This document shows positions 9,622 to 18,055 of a DNA stretch of 60,552 bases, in pieces. The stretch's first letter is position 1. The number at the start of each line of letters is the position of its first letter. The notes under the pieces are model-generated. The model was not told the DNA's origin, did no database searches, and saw only the letters and a list, made by a program, of their open reading frames with translations. A program made the translations under genes and the position numbers. This DNA is from Candidatus Poribacteria bacterium (GTDB lineage: Bacteria; Poribacteria; WGA-4E; WGA-3G): the NCBI GenBank assembly GCA_022394775.1, contig JAGFCB010000165.1, positions 1-60,552 on the forward strand. The letters run 5' to 3'.

Positions 9622-10545
9622 TTAGGCGGTGTGGTGCTGCAATTTTTCAAATAGATCCCGAAAAATAGCGTCCCGATTGACACTCGTCGCGACGCGCATG
9701 AGATGACGGCTGTTATCGAAACTCCACGTCGCTGCCTCCGTCAAAATAGGAGAGTGGACAATATCTGACGGCACCCACGAAGGATTGACGAGGTACGCCG
9801 TCGCGGAGAGATCCCATATCACCTTTGACCAAGCGAAATGGTCATTTGAGTAGTCTTTAAAGATCTCCACGAGATAATCCCCGACTTTACCCCTACCTTG
9901 CACATACCGTTCCATCTCTGCGACTGTCGTATGTAAGTGTGAGACGACCCCGCGCGCGGGTAACCAAACGAACGGCACACCACAATCTAAAACCACTTGC
10001 GCGCTATGCAGGTCTTGCATAAGGTTGAACTCTTTGGTGTGTGGCCAGTACAACGGATTGCCGCCGAGCCAGATAACGACAATGCGTTCGATGATTGCGG
10101 GTTCTATGAGGATAGCAGAAGCGACGTTTGTGATAGCACCGACAGCAACAACGTAGAGTGGATCTTCGGCATTGTGCGTCATTGCGCGTTCAATCATATC
10201 GGTAGCAGCATCGCTCGGTACAGGGGTCTCGTTATCGGTGAGAAACGTTCTGGAACCGCGATACGCGAAACCATCAGCGGGGACATTGAGGAAGTCCAAT
10301 AGCCGTAGAATTTCGTCGTAACTTTTCTCCATACCGTCTTCAGCATTGGCTGAGCGGTTGTTATGAAACGGTGCGGCGTAGAGTGCTTCAACGTTGAGGT
10401 GTTCGGGCGAGAGCAGCGCGTGGACGACTGCAAACTGATCGTCGATTTCGTTATAGGTGTCAGTGTCAAGCACCATTTGCACCTGTCCCGATGGGGGCTG
10501 GAGCATCTCAAGGCGTTTTGATTCTGACAGCGTCGGAAAATTCAT
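9622..10545 (-). CDS. Nucleoside hydrolase (IUNH family)
   Basis: A 307-aa member of the inosine-uridine-preferring nucleoside hydrolase family, which splits nucleosides into ribose and base for salvage or catabolism. The calcium- and ribose-binding N-terminal signature is present as LDTDTYNEIDDQFA (D27, D29, D35, D36). NLMQDLHSAQVVLDCG and the C-terminal WDLSATAYLV supply the other conserved acidic and hydrophobic positions. The N-terminal 20 residues before the signature are longer than usual. Base specificity cannot be read from the sequence. The 68-bp gap to the convergent PhyH gene shows no clear terminator. No operon partner is evident, as the TPR gene lies 66 bp away in the same direction. 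Confidence 0.88.
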   Translation of the reverse strand: MNFPTLSESKRLEMLQPPSGQVQMVLDTDTYNEIDDQFAVVHALLSPEHLNVEALYAAPFHNNRSANAEDGMEKSYDEILRLLDFLNVPADGFAYRGSRTFLTDNETPVPSDAATDMIERAMTHNAEDPLYVVAVGAITNVASAILIEPAIIERIVVIWLGGNPLYWPHTKEFNLMQDLHSAQVVLDCGVPFVWLPARGVVSHLHTTVAEMERYVQGRGKVGDYLVEIFKDYSNDHFAWSKVIWDLSATAYLVNPSWVPSDIVHSPILTEAATWSFDNSRHLMRVATSVNRDAIFRDLFEKLQHHTA

Positions 10546-10611
10546 AAGCGGTTTGACCTTGCGAAATGAGTGTTTTCTTTAGTATAGCACGTTTGGAAAA
10601 AGATAGCGAAT

Positions 10612-11934
10612 TTATATTTCTTCCTCTTCCGCGTCAAAGGATGCCATAAAAGATTCGGGGAGCTCATCAAAATCTTCGGCTATCTTGACTTTTCCCTTCC
10701 ACTGTCCGCCTTGGCGGGGTTCCTTATTATTCTGCTTTGAGGCTGCCTGATTGAGTTGCTGAAGTTCTTTTTCTACAAAGGCTTTAGCATCAATATTTTC
10801 CTGTTGTTCTGCCAGTTCTAACGCTTTCTGAAAATCTGATCTTGCTTTATTAATCCTGCCTAAGTGAGCTTCCAGTACACCCCTATAAGCATAAGTTTTT
10901 GCATAATCAGGTTTTATGCGAATTGCTTCGGTATAATCGGCGAGAGCCTCATCATACTGACCTAATTCACTCCGTAAAATACCGCGAATATTATATGCCT
11001 CAACGAAATCTGGTTTTAACTCAATAACCTTGTCATAGTCGGATACTGCGGCATCATATTCACCCAGAAGGGCATTTGCTGAGGCTCGATAGCAGTAGAC
11101 CTCAGCACAATTAAATCCCAATGTAATTGCTTTATCAAAATCGGCGATTGCCCCTTCATAGTCTTTTAATTCAGATTTCAGAATTCCTCGGTTGTAATAG
11201 GCACTCGTAAAGTTAGAGTTCAATTTTATTACTTTGTTAAAGTCGGCCATTGCCTCAGGATATTGTTTAAAATTGTACCGCTCGATTCCTCGATTATAAA
11301 AGGCTTCCCAAAAATCAGGGTTAAACACAATTGCCTTGTCATAAGCAGGCAATGCTTTCTCTGTTTCATTCCCTTGATAGAGAAAATAACCGATGGAGAA
11401 AAAGGCGCGCGAGGCGAGTTCGTTGTCGCTCGGTTTCGGTTTAGACGTACTTTTATCAGGCTTCTTATTTTTCCTTGCAACTTCTATCGGTGCTTCTTCT
11501 GCTAACTCTGGAAACCGTTCGGTGAGTTTTGGAACGTAGGCATCCTCATAGTTGGCAATGATCCGAATAATGAATCTCATTAGCGGTGCCAAGGGATGAC
11601 TTTGGTTTTCACCAACAGAATAGATCAGTTCTTCTAATATATCATCCAACCATTGATATTCGTCTTCAGTCAGCTCGATAACACCGTAGTGACCATGCCG
11701 CTGCCCGAAATCAATTAATCCGTCCAATACCTCTACTAACCATTGATAAGCACTCTCCGGATAGGTAGTGGACACAGTAGATGCCGATAACCGGATTTGC
11801 CCCTGAATTTGTATCGGTTCAGACCTCTGAAACAATTGAGATTCGCTTGGTATTACGTCGCGGAGTGCAGGATCTAACGCCAAAGCTTCTAGCATTGACG
11901 ACGCATTGAGGGTAGATTGTGTTTCCATCGCCAT
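10612..11934 (-). CDS. TPR protein in antitoxin position after HigB
   Basis: A 440-aa protein starting 3 bp after the stop of the HigB-like toxin gene and so co-transcribed with it. Residues about 170-400 hold seven or more tetratricopeptide repeats of 34 residues (for example YNRGILKSELKDYEGAIADF). Residues about 89-137 (TEDEYQWLDDILEELI, then IIANYEDAYVPKL) resemble the helical N-terminal part of HigA antitoxins of the COG5499 type, where an E-Y-x-x-L helix precedes a Y-E-x-x-x-x-P turn. I do not see the helix-turn-helix of ordinary HigA. I infer a HigA-derived, TPR-fused partner; alternatively it is an unrelated TPR scaffold. The C-terminus is acidic. Confidence 0.8.
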   Translation of the reverse strand: MAMETQSTLNASSMLEALALDPALRDVIPSESQLFQRSEPIQIQGQIRLSASTVSTTYPESAYQWLVEVLDGLIDFGQRHGHYGVIELTEDEYQWLDDILEELIYSVGENQSHPLAPLMRFIIRIIANYEDAYVPKLTERFPELAEEAPIEVARKNKKPDKSTSKPKPSDNELASRAFFSIGYFLYQGNETEKALPAYDKAIVFNPDFWEAFYNRGIERYNFKQYPEAMADFNKVIKLNSNFTSAYYNRGILKSELKDYEGAIADFDKAITLGFNCAEVYCYRASANALLGEYDAAVSDYDKVIELKPDFVEAYNIRGILRSELGQYDEALADYTEAIRIKPDYAKTYAYRGVLEAHLGRINKARSDFQKALELAEQQENIDAKAFVEKELQQLNQAASKQNNKEPRQGGQWKGKVKIAEDFDELPESFMASFDAEEEEI

Positions 11935-11937
11935 AGT

Positions 11938-12243
11938 TTACCTCTTCCATTTACCTCTATCATACTCGTCATGCGTGAGTACGCGCCTAATAGAGACCGC
12001 CTGCTCTTCATACTCAACAAATGCAATAAGACGCACGTTCCTACCAATGTTGAAGACTGTTAAGGTTGTTTTTTCGCCTGCCTGTATTGGCACCGGGTCT
12101 GCTTGAGGGAACGTTTCTCGCAAATCTACAAAAGATTCAAAAGTTCCTTCCTCCATCAATGCATACCATCGCTGAAGAGCACTTCTGGCAGTTGAATGTC
12201 TCTGTGCAAATTTGTCCAGTTTTCTTCGCCCAATGATCTCCAT
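11938..12243 (-). CDS. higB: HigB-family toxin (mRNA interferase)
   Basis: A 101-aa protein with the HigB pattern: an N-terminal KLDKFAQRHSTARSALQRWY helix, FVDLRETFPQADPV in the middle, then FNIGRNVRLIAFVEYEEQA and the C-terminal RRVLTHDEYDRGKW. Members cleave mRNA on the ribosome and are held by a HigA antitoxin, usually encoded directly downstream. Here the downstream gene is a TPR protein with only a HigA-like segment. The promoter is TTGATA-N17-TATAAT at 12306-12334. The protein is full length and the C-terminal HxxYD is intact, so it is likely a live toxin. Confidence 0.87.
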   Translation of the reverse strand: MEIIGRRKLDKFAQRHSTARSALQRWYALMEEGTFESFVDLRETFPQADPVPIQAGEKTTLTVFNIGRNVRLIAFVEYEEQAVSIRRVLTHDEYDRGKWKR

Positions 12244-12305
12244 TAGATGTTTTCAGGAAATGTCTGCTCCTTAATTCAGTTACACCAAGATCGTCTGTCC
12301 GAGTT

Positions 12306-12334
12306 ATTATACCATAGAAAAAATTAATTATCAA
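12306..12334 (-). promoter_or_regulatory. Promoter of HigB-TPR operon
   Basis: On the minus strand TTGATA (12334-12329) and TATAAT (12311-12306) are separated by 17 bp. The site lies about 60 bp upstream of the higB start. No other gene in this orientation intervenes before higB. Confidence 0.7.
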
Positions 12335-12354
12335 AAAACAAGAATGGAGAAACG

Positions 12355-15300
12355 TTATGCCTCCGTGCCAATGTCCAACACAGACAACCGCTCAACAATC
12401 TCCACCGTCTCCAAACTTACACTGATGACCTTCCGAATCAGATCCACGATGTAGGTCTCATCGTCTGCACGGTTTGGGTCGTTCTCAATACCGCTTCGCC
12501 TATCTGTTTTCACGCGATACTGATCTACTACCCATTCTAACGCCGAACGATTTCCTAACCGATACTGAAACACCTCCGCAGGAATCCCGCCTAATGTGAG
12601 AAAATCGTTGTATTTTAGCTGCGTCTTGTCTTTGGAAAACCGCATCTGATTTACACGCCAATCCAGCGACATCCGCTCAGTTTCAATCAGCTCGAGTTTA
12701 TATTCTGGCTGATCTTCATAATGGACATGAATCTCCGCCAATCGCCTTCCGGCTTCGACAAATTCCCAAAACTTAGATGCGTAAGGAATATGGGGTAGAT
12801 CCCGTTTGAGATTTACCTGATACCGCTCGCGATACGCCGGATGATGTAGCAAGGCATACGTATAATGGAAAATGTCCCACTTGGTGATGTTCGCGTCTTT
12901 GTAATGCTCGCGGAATTGTGTCAATGCCCAATCTGTGATGTTCTCGCGTCGATTTGAACCGTCTTCATCATAGATGTAGAATGGAAAGCATTGCGTAGGT
13001 GATCCGAAGCCGGCGGTCGCAACCTGTTCGAGAATGCAGTCAGTCATAAGGCAGGTAAACGGTTTTTCTTGTGGCATATTGACACAAATTACACGATTTT
13101 CCACCTCTGTGTTAGGTGTAGGAAAGATGGATGGAAACACGTACACCCTCTCTACCATAAATCTATCAAAGTAAAGACGGGATTTTGTGAATGGACGGTA
13201 GAGCATCTGGCGTATTTTTTCTGGAGCGAATTCTGCAATGTGTCCACTTGTCAATTTCTGTTTTAGACCGGAACTCCAACTAATTTTCTCATTATCATAC
13301 ACCACAAAGTCATCAACATTCTGTGCCGTTTGCTGCTGCCACTTGAGTGCTTGCGTGTTGTAAGTATCCATCATTCCCTGAACATTCGTTGTGAGTGTGT
13401 CGTGATCAAAATTGATTGCCCAAGCATCTCGATTTGTCTTCACCCCGCTGCTAAATTGGTGGAAAATTACACCCGAAACCTCACTTTTCGCTGCTTTTGC
13501 GGCTTTGCTCCCGATTGGCATAAAAGTCTCAAAATCTTCGCGCAGCCCTTCGGTAAGCCAGGTCTGTCGGGCATCAGGTTCAATAGTTTGCCAATTGACA
13601 TTTCCGATGTGTTCGCCCGCGTCCAAAAAATCAAATGTCGCCTCTTTAGTCATCTCCGCTGTCTCACCATTATAAAAAATACGGGCAGCCCCTTCACCGT
13701 CTTGCTCCTTTTTCACAAACAGGTTAATGCTCACGCCGACCTGAATGTCAAATACATTGGCATCGCCCGGATGCCCTTTACGGACATTGCCCCCTAAATC
13801 CAGTAGATAGATCGCATCACACGCCTCGGACAGATGTTTCCGCATCCCATCAAACGCTTGACCGGTGATAAAGTTGTGGTTCGTCACGAACGCGACAATC
13901 CCGTTTGTCTCAATTCTATTCAATGCCCAGAGAATCGCTTTGACGTAGGGATCATAGAGCGCGGTTTTGTTTGTTGCACTGGAGGCTTGGACATAAGTCT
14001 CCTGAATCTGTCTGTCTAATTCCGGGTACTTACGGTTCTTGTTGGCATCATTCTCATCCATCTGCCGCGCGTTGTAGGGTGGGTTGCCAATTACGACAAA
14101 CATCTCCGTCTGTTTCTGCCGTTCAACCCGCCGCGTGTTCTCTGGTGCGAACATGGATAACTGACGCGCCGCTGTCAAATCAAACGTGTCCACAAGGCAA
14201 AGGTTATCGAAAGGTTGATACTGCTTTGTCGCAACATAAAACTCATGCTCAATGTTCATGCTCGCGATGTAATAAGGCATCAGCAACACTTCATTGCAGT
14301 GGAGTTCCTCGCTATATTTTGTTTTCAGCGCGGTTTTGCTGATTTCTTGTATAAGCCGCACGATGAAGTTGCCGGTCCCGACGAATGGGTCGATGAGATG
14401 AACCCCCGTATCCGAGAGTGAACGTCCAAACTCGGTCTCAAGCAGATATGAGACGCTTTTCACCATGAAATTAACAATCGGCTGCGGCGTATAGACGATA
14501 CCGTGCGTATCAGCGACCTTGACAGAGAAACCTTGAAAAAACTGCTCGTAGACAGTATTGAGAAAATGTTGTTTCTGCGAGAAGTCGATAAAGGTTGCAG
14601 CGGCGCGTTGAATTGCAGTGTAGAAGGGCGCCAGTTCTCGGAGGAATTCGGCGCGGTTATAGGCGTGCTCTGTAAGCGCGTCAATCACATTTTCAATTTC
14701 GCGTGCGATGATATTTCGGCGTGTAAAATCGCGATTGTCAAAGACAGTAGAGAAAATTTCCTCCGTCAAGAGGTGTTGGATGAGCATCTCCTCCACGGCG
14801 GCTTTAGCGAGGTTGGGGTTAATCGCCTCCTGACAGTGGCGATGGAAATCGTTAAATGCCTCCTGAAACCGAGGGTTGGTGTTCTCTTCGTTTTGGATTA
14901 ACGCCGCTGCGCGTTTGCCGAGTGCCGGCACTTTGTCCTTGAATTCAACGACAGCGCGTTCCCAATTGGCAATATCCGTTTGTTCGTAACTGAAGAAAAC
15001 CTGAAGTATCCGAATAAACGCGTCTGGGTCAGCGATCCCTACATCCATAACCGCTTGTCCATCTTGATAAAGGACGGCGCGTTCTTGGGTTGTAAAAAGA
15101 ATGTTATCCTGTGGATAGCCTGCCTCGAATTTCTGTCTAACGGCAGTGTCAAGATTGTCGTGAAGGTCTTTCGCCTCCCAGTAGCCGCGCGGCAAGCCGA
15201 AGTTGTTATCGGTGAGCATACCGTCAACATAAATTGTTGTCCCTTGAGGGGTTCGGAGCGATTTTTCACAGATAAGGGTTAGATTGTTTTGCTGGGCGTA

Positions 15301-15426
15301 ATGTTGAAGGAGTGTCGCAAAGGCGAGTCTGATTTCAGTTTCATTTGTTGCACCGAGTTTTTCATACTGTTTCAGTTCTGTGTAAAAGGTTTGTATCGCT
15401 TTATGTGTCGGTTTGATGTTCTGCAC
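12355..15426 (-). CDS. Type ISP-like restriction-methylation enzyme
   Basis: A single-chain enzyme of about 1023 aa that combines adenine methylation with probable cleavage. The N-terminal domain has a PD-(D/E)xK-like pattern, with DGMLTD followed by YWEAKDL. The methyltransferase has motif I DPFVGTGNF (D346) and motif IV NPPY (N448-Y451), the N6-adenine type. The C-terminus (GIPAEVFQYRLGNRSALEW, then GIENDPN) matches the specificity domain of type ISP enzymes such as LlaBIII. I see no helicase motifs, which true ISP translocases have between nuclease and methylase, so it may behave like a type IIG enzyme. Start: GTG 15426 has AGGAG 11 bp upstream. A longer frame reaches TTG 15516 but runs through an intergenic palindromic repeat, so I reject it. 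It lies beside the HigB locus. Confidence 0.85.
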   Translation of the reverse strand: MQNIKPTHKAIQTFYTELKQYEKLGATNETEIRLAFATLLQHYAQQNNLTLICEKSLRTPQGTTIYVDGMLTDNNFGLPRGYWEAKDLHDNLDTAVRQKFEAGYPQDNILFTTQERAVLYQDGQAVMDVGIADPDAFIRILQVFFSYEQTDIANWERAVVEFKDKVPALGKRAAALIQNEENTNPRFQEAFNDFHRHCQEAINPNLAKAAVEEMLIQHLLTEEIFSTVFDNRDFTRRNIIAREIENVIDALTEHAYNRAEFLRELAPFYTAIQRAAATFIDFSQKQHFLNTVYEQFFQGFSVKVADTHGIVYTPQPIVNFMVKSVSYLLETEFGRSLSDTGVHLIDPFVGTGNFIVRLIQEISKTALKTKYSEELHCNEVLLMPYYIASMNIEHEFYVATKQYQPFDNLCLVDTFDLTAARQLSMFAPENTRRVERQKQTEMFVVIGNPPYNARQMDENDANKNRKYPELDRQIQETYVQASSATNKTALYDPYVKAILWALNRIETNGIVAFVTNHNFITGQAFDGMRKHLSEACDAIYLLDLGGNVRKGHPGDANVFDIQVGVSINLFVKKEQDGEGAARIFYNGETAEMTKEATFDFLDAGEHIGNVNWQTIEPDARQTWLTEGLREDFETFMPIGSKAAKAAKSEVSGVIFHQFSSGVKTNRDAWAINFDHDTLTTNVQGMMDTYNTQALKWQQQTAQNVDDFVVYDNEKISWSSGLKQKLTSGHIAEFAPEKIRQMLYRPFTKSRLYFDRFMVERVYVFPSIFPTPNTEVENRVICVNMPQEKPFTCLMTDCILEQVATAGFGSPTQCFPFYIYDEDGSNRRENITDWALTQFREHYKDANITKWDIFHYTYALLHHPAYRERYQVNLKRDLPHIPYASKFWEFVEAGRRLAEIHVHYEDQPEYKLELIETERMSLDWRVNQMRFSKDKTQLKYNDFLTLGGIPAEVFQYRLGNRSALEWVVDQYRVKTDRRSGIENDPNRADDETYIVDLIRKVISVSLETVEIVERLSVLDIGTEA

Positions 15427-15483
15427 TCTTTTTTTAACTCCTGATTTATAGTAAAGTTTAGAATTAAGAGGACACTCTATGTA

Positions 15484-15505
15484 GGTTCGGTTAGGAAACC
15501 GAACC
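15484..15505. repeat. GGTTCGGTT palindrome, copy 1
   Basis: A perfect inverted repeat GGTTCGGTT/AACCGAACC with a 4-base loop. A second copy is at 15634-15655. Such short palindromes look like an interspersed family in the genome. It lies just upstream of the restriction-methylation gene. Confidence 0.7.
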
Positions 15506-15531
15506 ATAGGTGTCAATTTAGTAGATGCCGC

Positions 15532-15591
15532 CCCTACGGGGCTTGGATTTGTGAAGCAACGTTTTTCTACAGAGATACCATCCCTACGGGA
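15532..15591. repeat. Paired CCCCTACGGGG-type palindromes
   Basis: GCCCCTACGGGGC (15532-15544) and ATCCCTACGGGAT (15579-15591) are related short palindromes about 35 bp apart, between the two GGTTCGGTT palindromes. They look like one dispersed composite repeat rather than a terminator, since no T-run follows. Confidence 0.6.
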
Positions 15592-15633
15592 TTCAAGAGG
15601 TTTTTGAAGTCGGCAATGTTTTTGTGTAAACCG

Positions 15634-15655
15634 GGTTCGGTTGGAAAACCGAACC
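15634..15655. repeat. GGTTCGGTT palindrome, copy 2
   Basis: A second copy of the GGTTCGGTT/AACCGAACC hairpin with a slightly different loop. It directly precedes the truncated MITE-like end at 15672-15729. Confidence 0.7.
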
Positions 15656-15671
15656 TACCGGCGGATGAAAG

Positions 15672-15729
15672 TGCAAAAACCCTGCAGTGGTCGGACGTTC
15701 GTTATCATGGGAAAATTGCGTAAGCCCTA
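15672..15729. mobile_element. MITE-like element, truncated copy G
   Basis: Contains CAAAAACCCTGCAGTG, TTATCATGG and the terminal TGCGTAAGCCCT. It matches the reverse complement of the left half of the copy at 29634. The other end is missing, so this is a relic. Confidence 0.65.
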
Positions 15730-15823
15730 TTATACTATAAATCTGTTAAGAATGCCAGAAAATTTGACAATTGACTGCTGAAAACTGAATGTCTCTGTCA
15801 TAGATAATCCCTGCGCTACCAAT

Positions 15824-15852
15824 TTGCAATATCACGCCAGATGTGGTAAAAT
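15824..15852 (+). promoter_or_regulatory. Probable leuB promoter
   Basis: TTGCAA (15824-15829) and TAAAAT (15847-15852) have 17-bp spacing. The resulting leader of about 180 nt contains a 38-bp tandem duplication before leuB. Confidence 0.55.
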
Positions 15853-15927
15853 ATAAGGTATCCAATTTTCTATAGTAAGTTTAAACCCTACCCAGTAACG
15901 GGCAGGGACTCCGGCACTGCAAAATAT

Positions 15928-16003
15928 GCCGACTTCTTTAGCGCAAGTTTCGGCTCGCAAGCTACGCCGGCTTCTTTAGAGCAAGTTTCGGCTCGCAAGC
16001 TAC
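15928..16003 (+). repeat. Two 38-bp tandem repeats in leuB leader
   Basis: Two head-to-tail 38-bp units (15928-15965 and 15966-16003) differ at about two bases and contain CAAGTTTCGGCTCGCAAGC. The second is followed by a further GCCG. They lie between the probable promoter and leuB, so they would be in its 5' leader. Confidence 0.75.
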
Positions 16004-16037
16004 GCCGAAATATTACACTAACATTTGGAGAAAACCT

Positions 16038-17090
16038 ATGTACAAAATCGGTCTCATTCCTGGCGACGGAATCGGCCCCGAAGTAACACGTGAAGCGATG
16101 AAGGTCTTCGGGGCGGCAGCCGCACAAGCAGGCATACAATACGAAACAGTTGACTACGATATCGGTGGCGATCGGTATCTCGCGACCGGCGAGGTACTAC
16201 CGGATTCCGTGTTGGAAGAACTCAGAGGACTTGACGCTATTTATCTTGGTGCTATCGGGCACCCGGATGTTAAACCCGGCATTTTAGAGAAGGGTATCCT
16301 GTTAAAAGTCCGGTTTGAACTCGACCTCTATATCAATTTACGTCCGGTCAAACTCTATCCAGGCGTGCCAACCCCCGTGAAAGACAAAGGCCCCGAGGAA
16401 ATTGACTTTATCATCGTCCGCGAAAATACCGAAGGCTTATACGCCGGTATCGGCGGTTTTTTGAAACGCGGCACGCGCGACGAAGTTGCTATTCAGGAGA
16501 TGATCAACACCTACAAAGGCGTGGAACGCTGCGTCCGCTATGCGTTTGAACTCACCAAAAAACGGAACAAGGAAAACACCTTGACGCTCTGCGATAAAGC
16601 AAACGTTCTTACCTATGCCCACGATCTCTGGCGGCGCGTCTTTGACGAGGTCGGCGAAGATTATCCCGACATCAAAAAAGAATATGCATTCGTTGATGCG
16701 ACAACGATGTGGATGGTGAAAAATCCGGAGTGGTTCGATGTAGTTGTGACGTGTAATATGTTCGGCGATATTATTACCGATCTCGGTGCCATGATTCAAG
16801 GCGGTATGGGCGTCGCAGCATCCGGTAATTTGAATCCAGAAAGCGTTGCTATGTTTGAACCGATCCACGGTTCTGCACCGCGCTATACCGGCAAAAACCA
16901 GATTAATCCAATTGCGGCAGTCGGGGCAGCAGGGATGATGCTCGACCACCTCGGACACGCAGATGCGGCAGCAAAAGTGGAAAAATCTATCAGCGATCTA
17001 CTCGCAAGCGGAAAAATTAAAGATCTCGGTGCCGGACGGATGGGCTATACCACTGAAGAAGTTGGTGACCTTATAGCCGAAGGACTGTGA
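16038..17090 (+). CDS. leuB: 3-Isopropylmalate dehydrogenase
   Basis: A 350-aa beta-decarboxylating dehydrogenase that oxidises 3-isopropylmalate to 2-ketoisocaproate with NAD in leucine synthesis. Seen are the N-terminal [13 protein letters not shown], the substrate-binding [19 protein letters not shown], and the metal-binding signature [20 protein letters not shown], followed by [13 protein letters not shown]. The length is standard. Related tartrate and isocitrate dehydrogenases share these motifs, so the exact substrate is inferred from the overall match. It stands alone, with no leuA, leuC or leuD in view. The leader of about 180 nt with a 38-bp tandem duplication could matter for regulation. 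Confidence 0.88.
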   Translation: MYKIGLIPGDGIGPEVTREAMKVFGAAAAQAGIQYETVDYDIGGDRYLATGEVLPDSVLEELRGLDAIYLGAIGHPDVKPGILEKGILLKVRFELDLYINLRPVKLYPGVPTPVKDKGPEEIDFIIVRENTEGLYAGIGGFLKRGTRDEVAIQEMINTYKGVERCVRYAFELTKKRNKENTLTLCDKANVLTYAHDLWRRVFDEVGEDYPDIKKEYAFVDATTMWMVKNPEWFDVVVTCNMFGDIITDLGAMIQGGMGVAASGNLNPESVAMFEPIHGSAPRYTGKNQINPIAAVGAAGMMLDHLGHADAAAKVEKSISDLLASGKIKDLGAGRMGYTTEEVGDLIAEGL

Positions 17091-17100
17091 TAGCATCCAT

Positions 17101-17175
17101 TAAACCGCCTAAAGAATCAGAATCAACGGTATATAGTACCCACTAAACCGCCTAAAGAATCAGAATCAACGGTAT
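17101..17175 (+). repeat. Two 32-bp direct repeats after leuB
   Basis: Identical 32-bp units at 17101-17132 and 17144-17175 begin TAAACCGCCTAAAGAATC and are separated by 11 bp. They lie in the convergent gap between leuB and the methyltransferase gene. Confidence 0.8.
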
Positions 17176-17214
17176 GAATGCCTTATAGGCATTCCCCACC
17201 CCTTATCAGGGGGG
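17176..17214. terminator. Hairpins between convergent genes
   Basis: GAATGCCTTATAGGCATTC (17176-17194) is a perfect 7-bp hairpin. A second CCCC/GGGG hairpin follows at about 17198-17214. No T-run is present, so termination on either strand is only likely. A degenerate MITE-like end (ATGCGTAAATCCT, about 17227-17239) follows. Confidence 0.4.
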
Positions 17215-17263
17215 CTTGAAGAGGAAATGCGTAAATCCTAAAAAATTTGGAGCGTTGCAATCT

Positions 17264-18022
17264 TCAGGTGAGGCGTGCAGTAAAATTAATCCGATCTGAA
17301 TAACGGTTCCATCGGGTGAAGGTGTACATATCGTAAGCACTCAAGGGTTTGTATCCCGCCTTTTTGAGTAGGTCATTGACAGTACTTACTTCAAAGATAC
17401 GCTGCTGGTGCACTTCCTCATGGCGGCGAAATAACTCGCCTTCACGGATGAAAAAGGTCAGTATGGTCCGACACATTTTGTTGTGATGGATATAGTTATT
17501 TTTCCAGATATAGGTATAGTCGGCGTGATTTGCGGCGAATGTCTTGTTGTGAAAATGTTCAACGATGTTGCGTTCAGTCGTTACATCAAAAATAAATAAA
17601 CCGTCCGGTTCGAGATGCTTCGCAACGGATTCAAAAACATTGCTCAACTCGGCTTCGTCGTAGGCATAGTTAATGCTATCATACGTGCAAAGGATAGCAT
17701 CAAACCGCTGGTCTAATTCAAAATCGCGCATATCACCGTGATGTAACGCAATGTCCACGTCGTGCGCTGCCGCCTTCTCCTGAGCAATGTCCAACATACC
17801 GACAGCGCGGTCAACACCCGTCATCTCATAGCCTTTTAAGGCGAGTTGTATTGTCAATTCGCAAGTCCCGCAAGCCAAATCGAGAACGCGGCGCGGTTTA
17901 CAATCATATTTGTCAAAAAGTGACTCGATATAGTGTGTCCAGCGCGTATAATTGACGTTCGTCATCATCCGGTCATAGGCGTAGGCAAATTTTTCATAAG
18001 GGGGCGTTAGGTTTGTCTGCAT
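17264..18022 (-). CDS. Class I SAM-dependent methyltransferase
   Basis: A 252-aa methyltransferase. Motif I is VLDLACGTCE (residues 46-54), followed by the acidic end of strand 2 in MTGVDRAVGMLDIA and by HHGDMRDFELDQRFDAILC. The segment FDVTTERNIVEHFH fits the family of small-molecule methyltransferases whose C-terminal half is a twisted sheet. Substrate unknown. It begins 33 bp after the gene encoding the 129-aa membrane protein and is probably co-transcribed with it. Confidence 0.85.
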   Translation of the reverse strand: MQTNLTPPYEKFAYAYDRMMTNVNYTRWTHYIESLFDKYDCKPRRVLDLACGTCELTIQLALKGYEMTGVDRAVGMLDIAQEKAAAHDVDIALHHGDMRDFELDQRFDAILCTYDSINYAYDEAELSNVFESVAKHLEPDGLFIFDVTTERNIVEHFHNKTFAANHADYTYIWKNNYIHHNKMCRTILTFFIREGELFRRHEEVHQQRIFEVSTVNDLLKKAGYKPLSAYDMYTFTRWNRYSDRINFTARLT

Positions 18023-18055
18023 TGTTTCAATGTCGCCTGCAACTGATGATGCAAG

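Noticed and set aside
15427..15516. N-terminal extension of the restriction-methylation enzyme
   Set aside because: The added residues are encoded by an intergenic GGTTCGGTT palindrome and the TTG start has no good ribosome binding site; GTG 15426 does.
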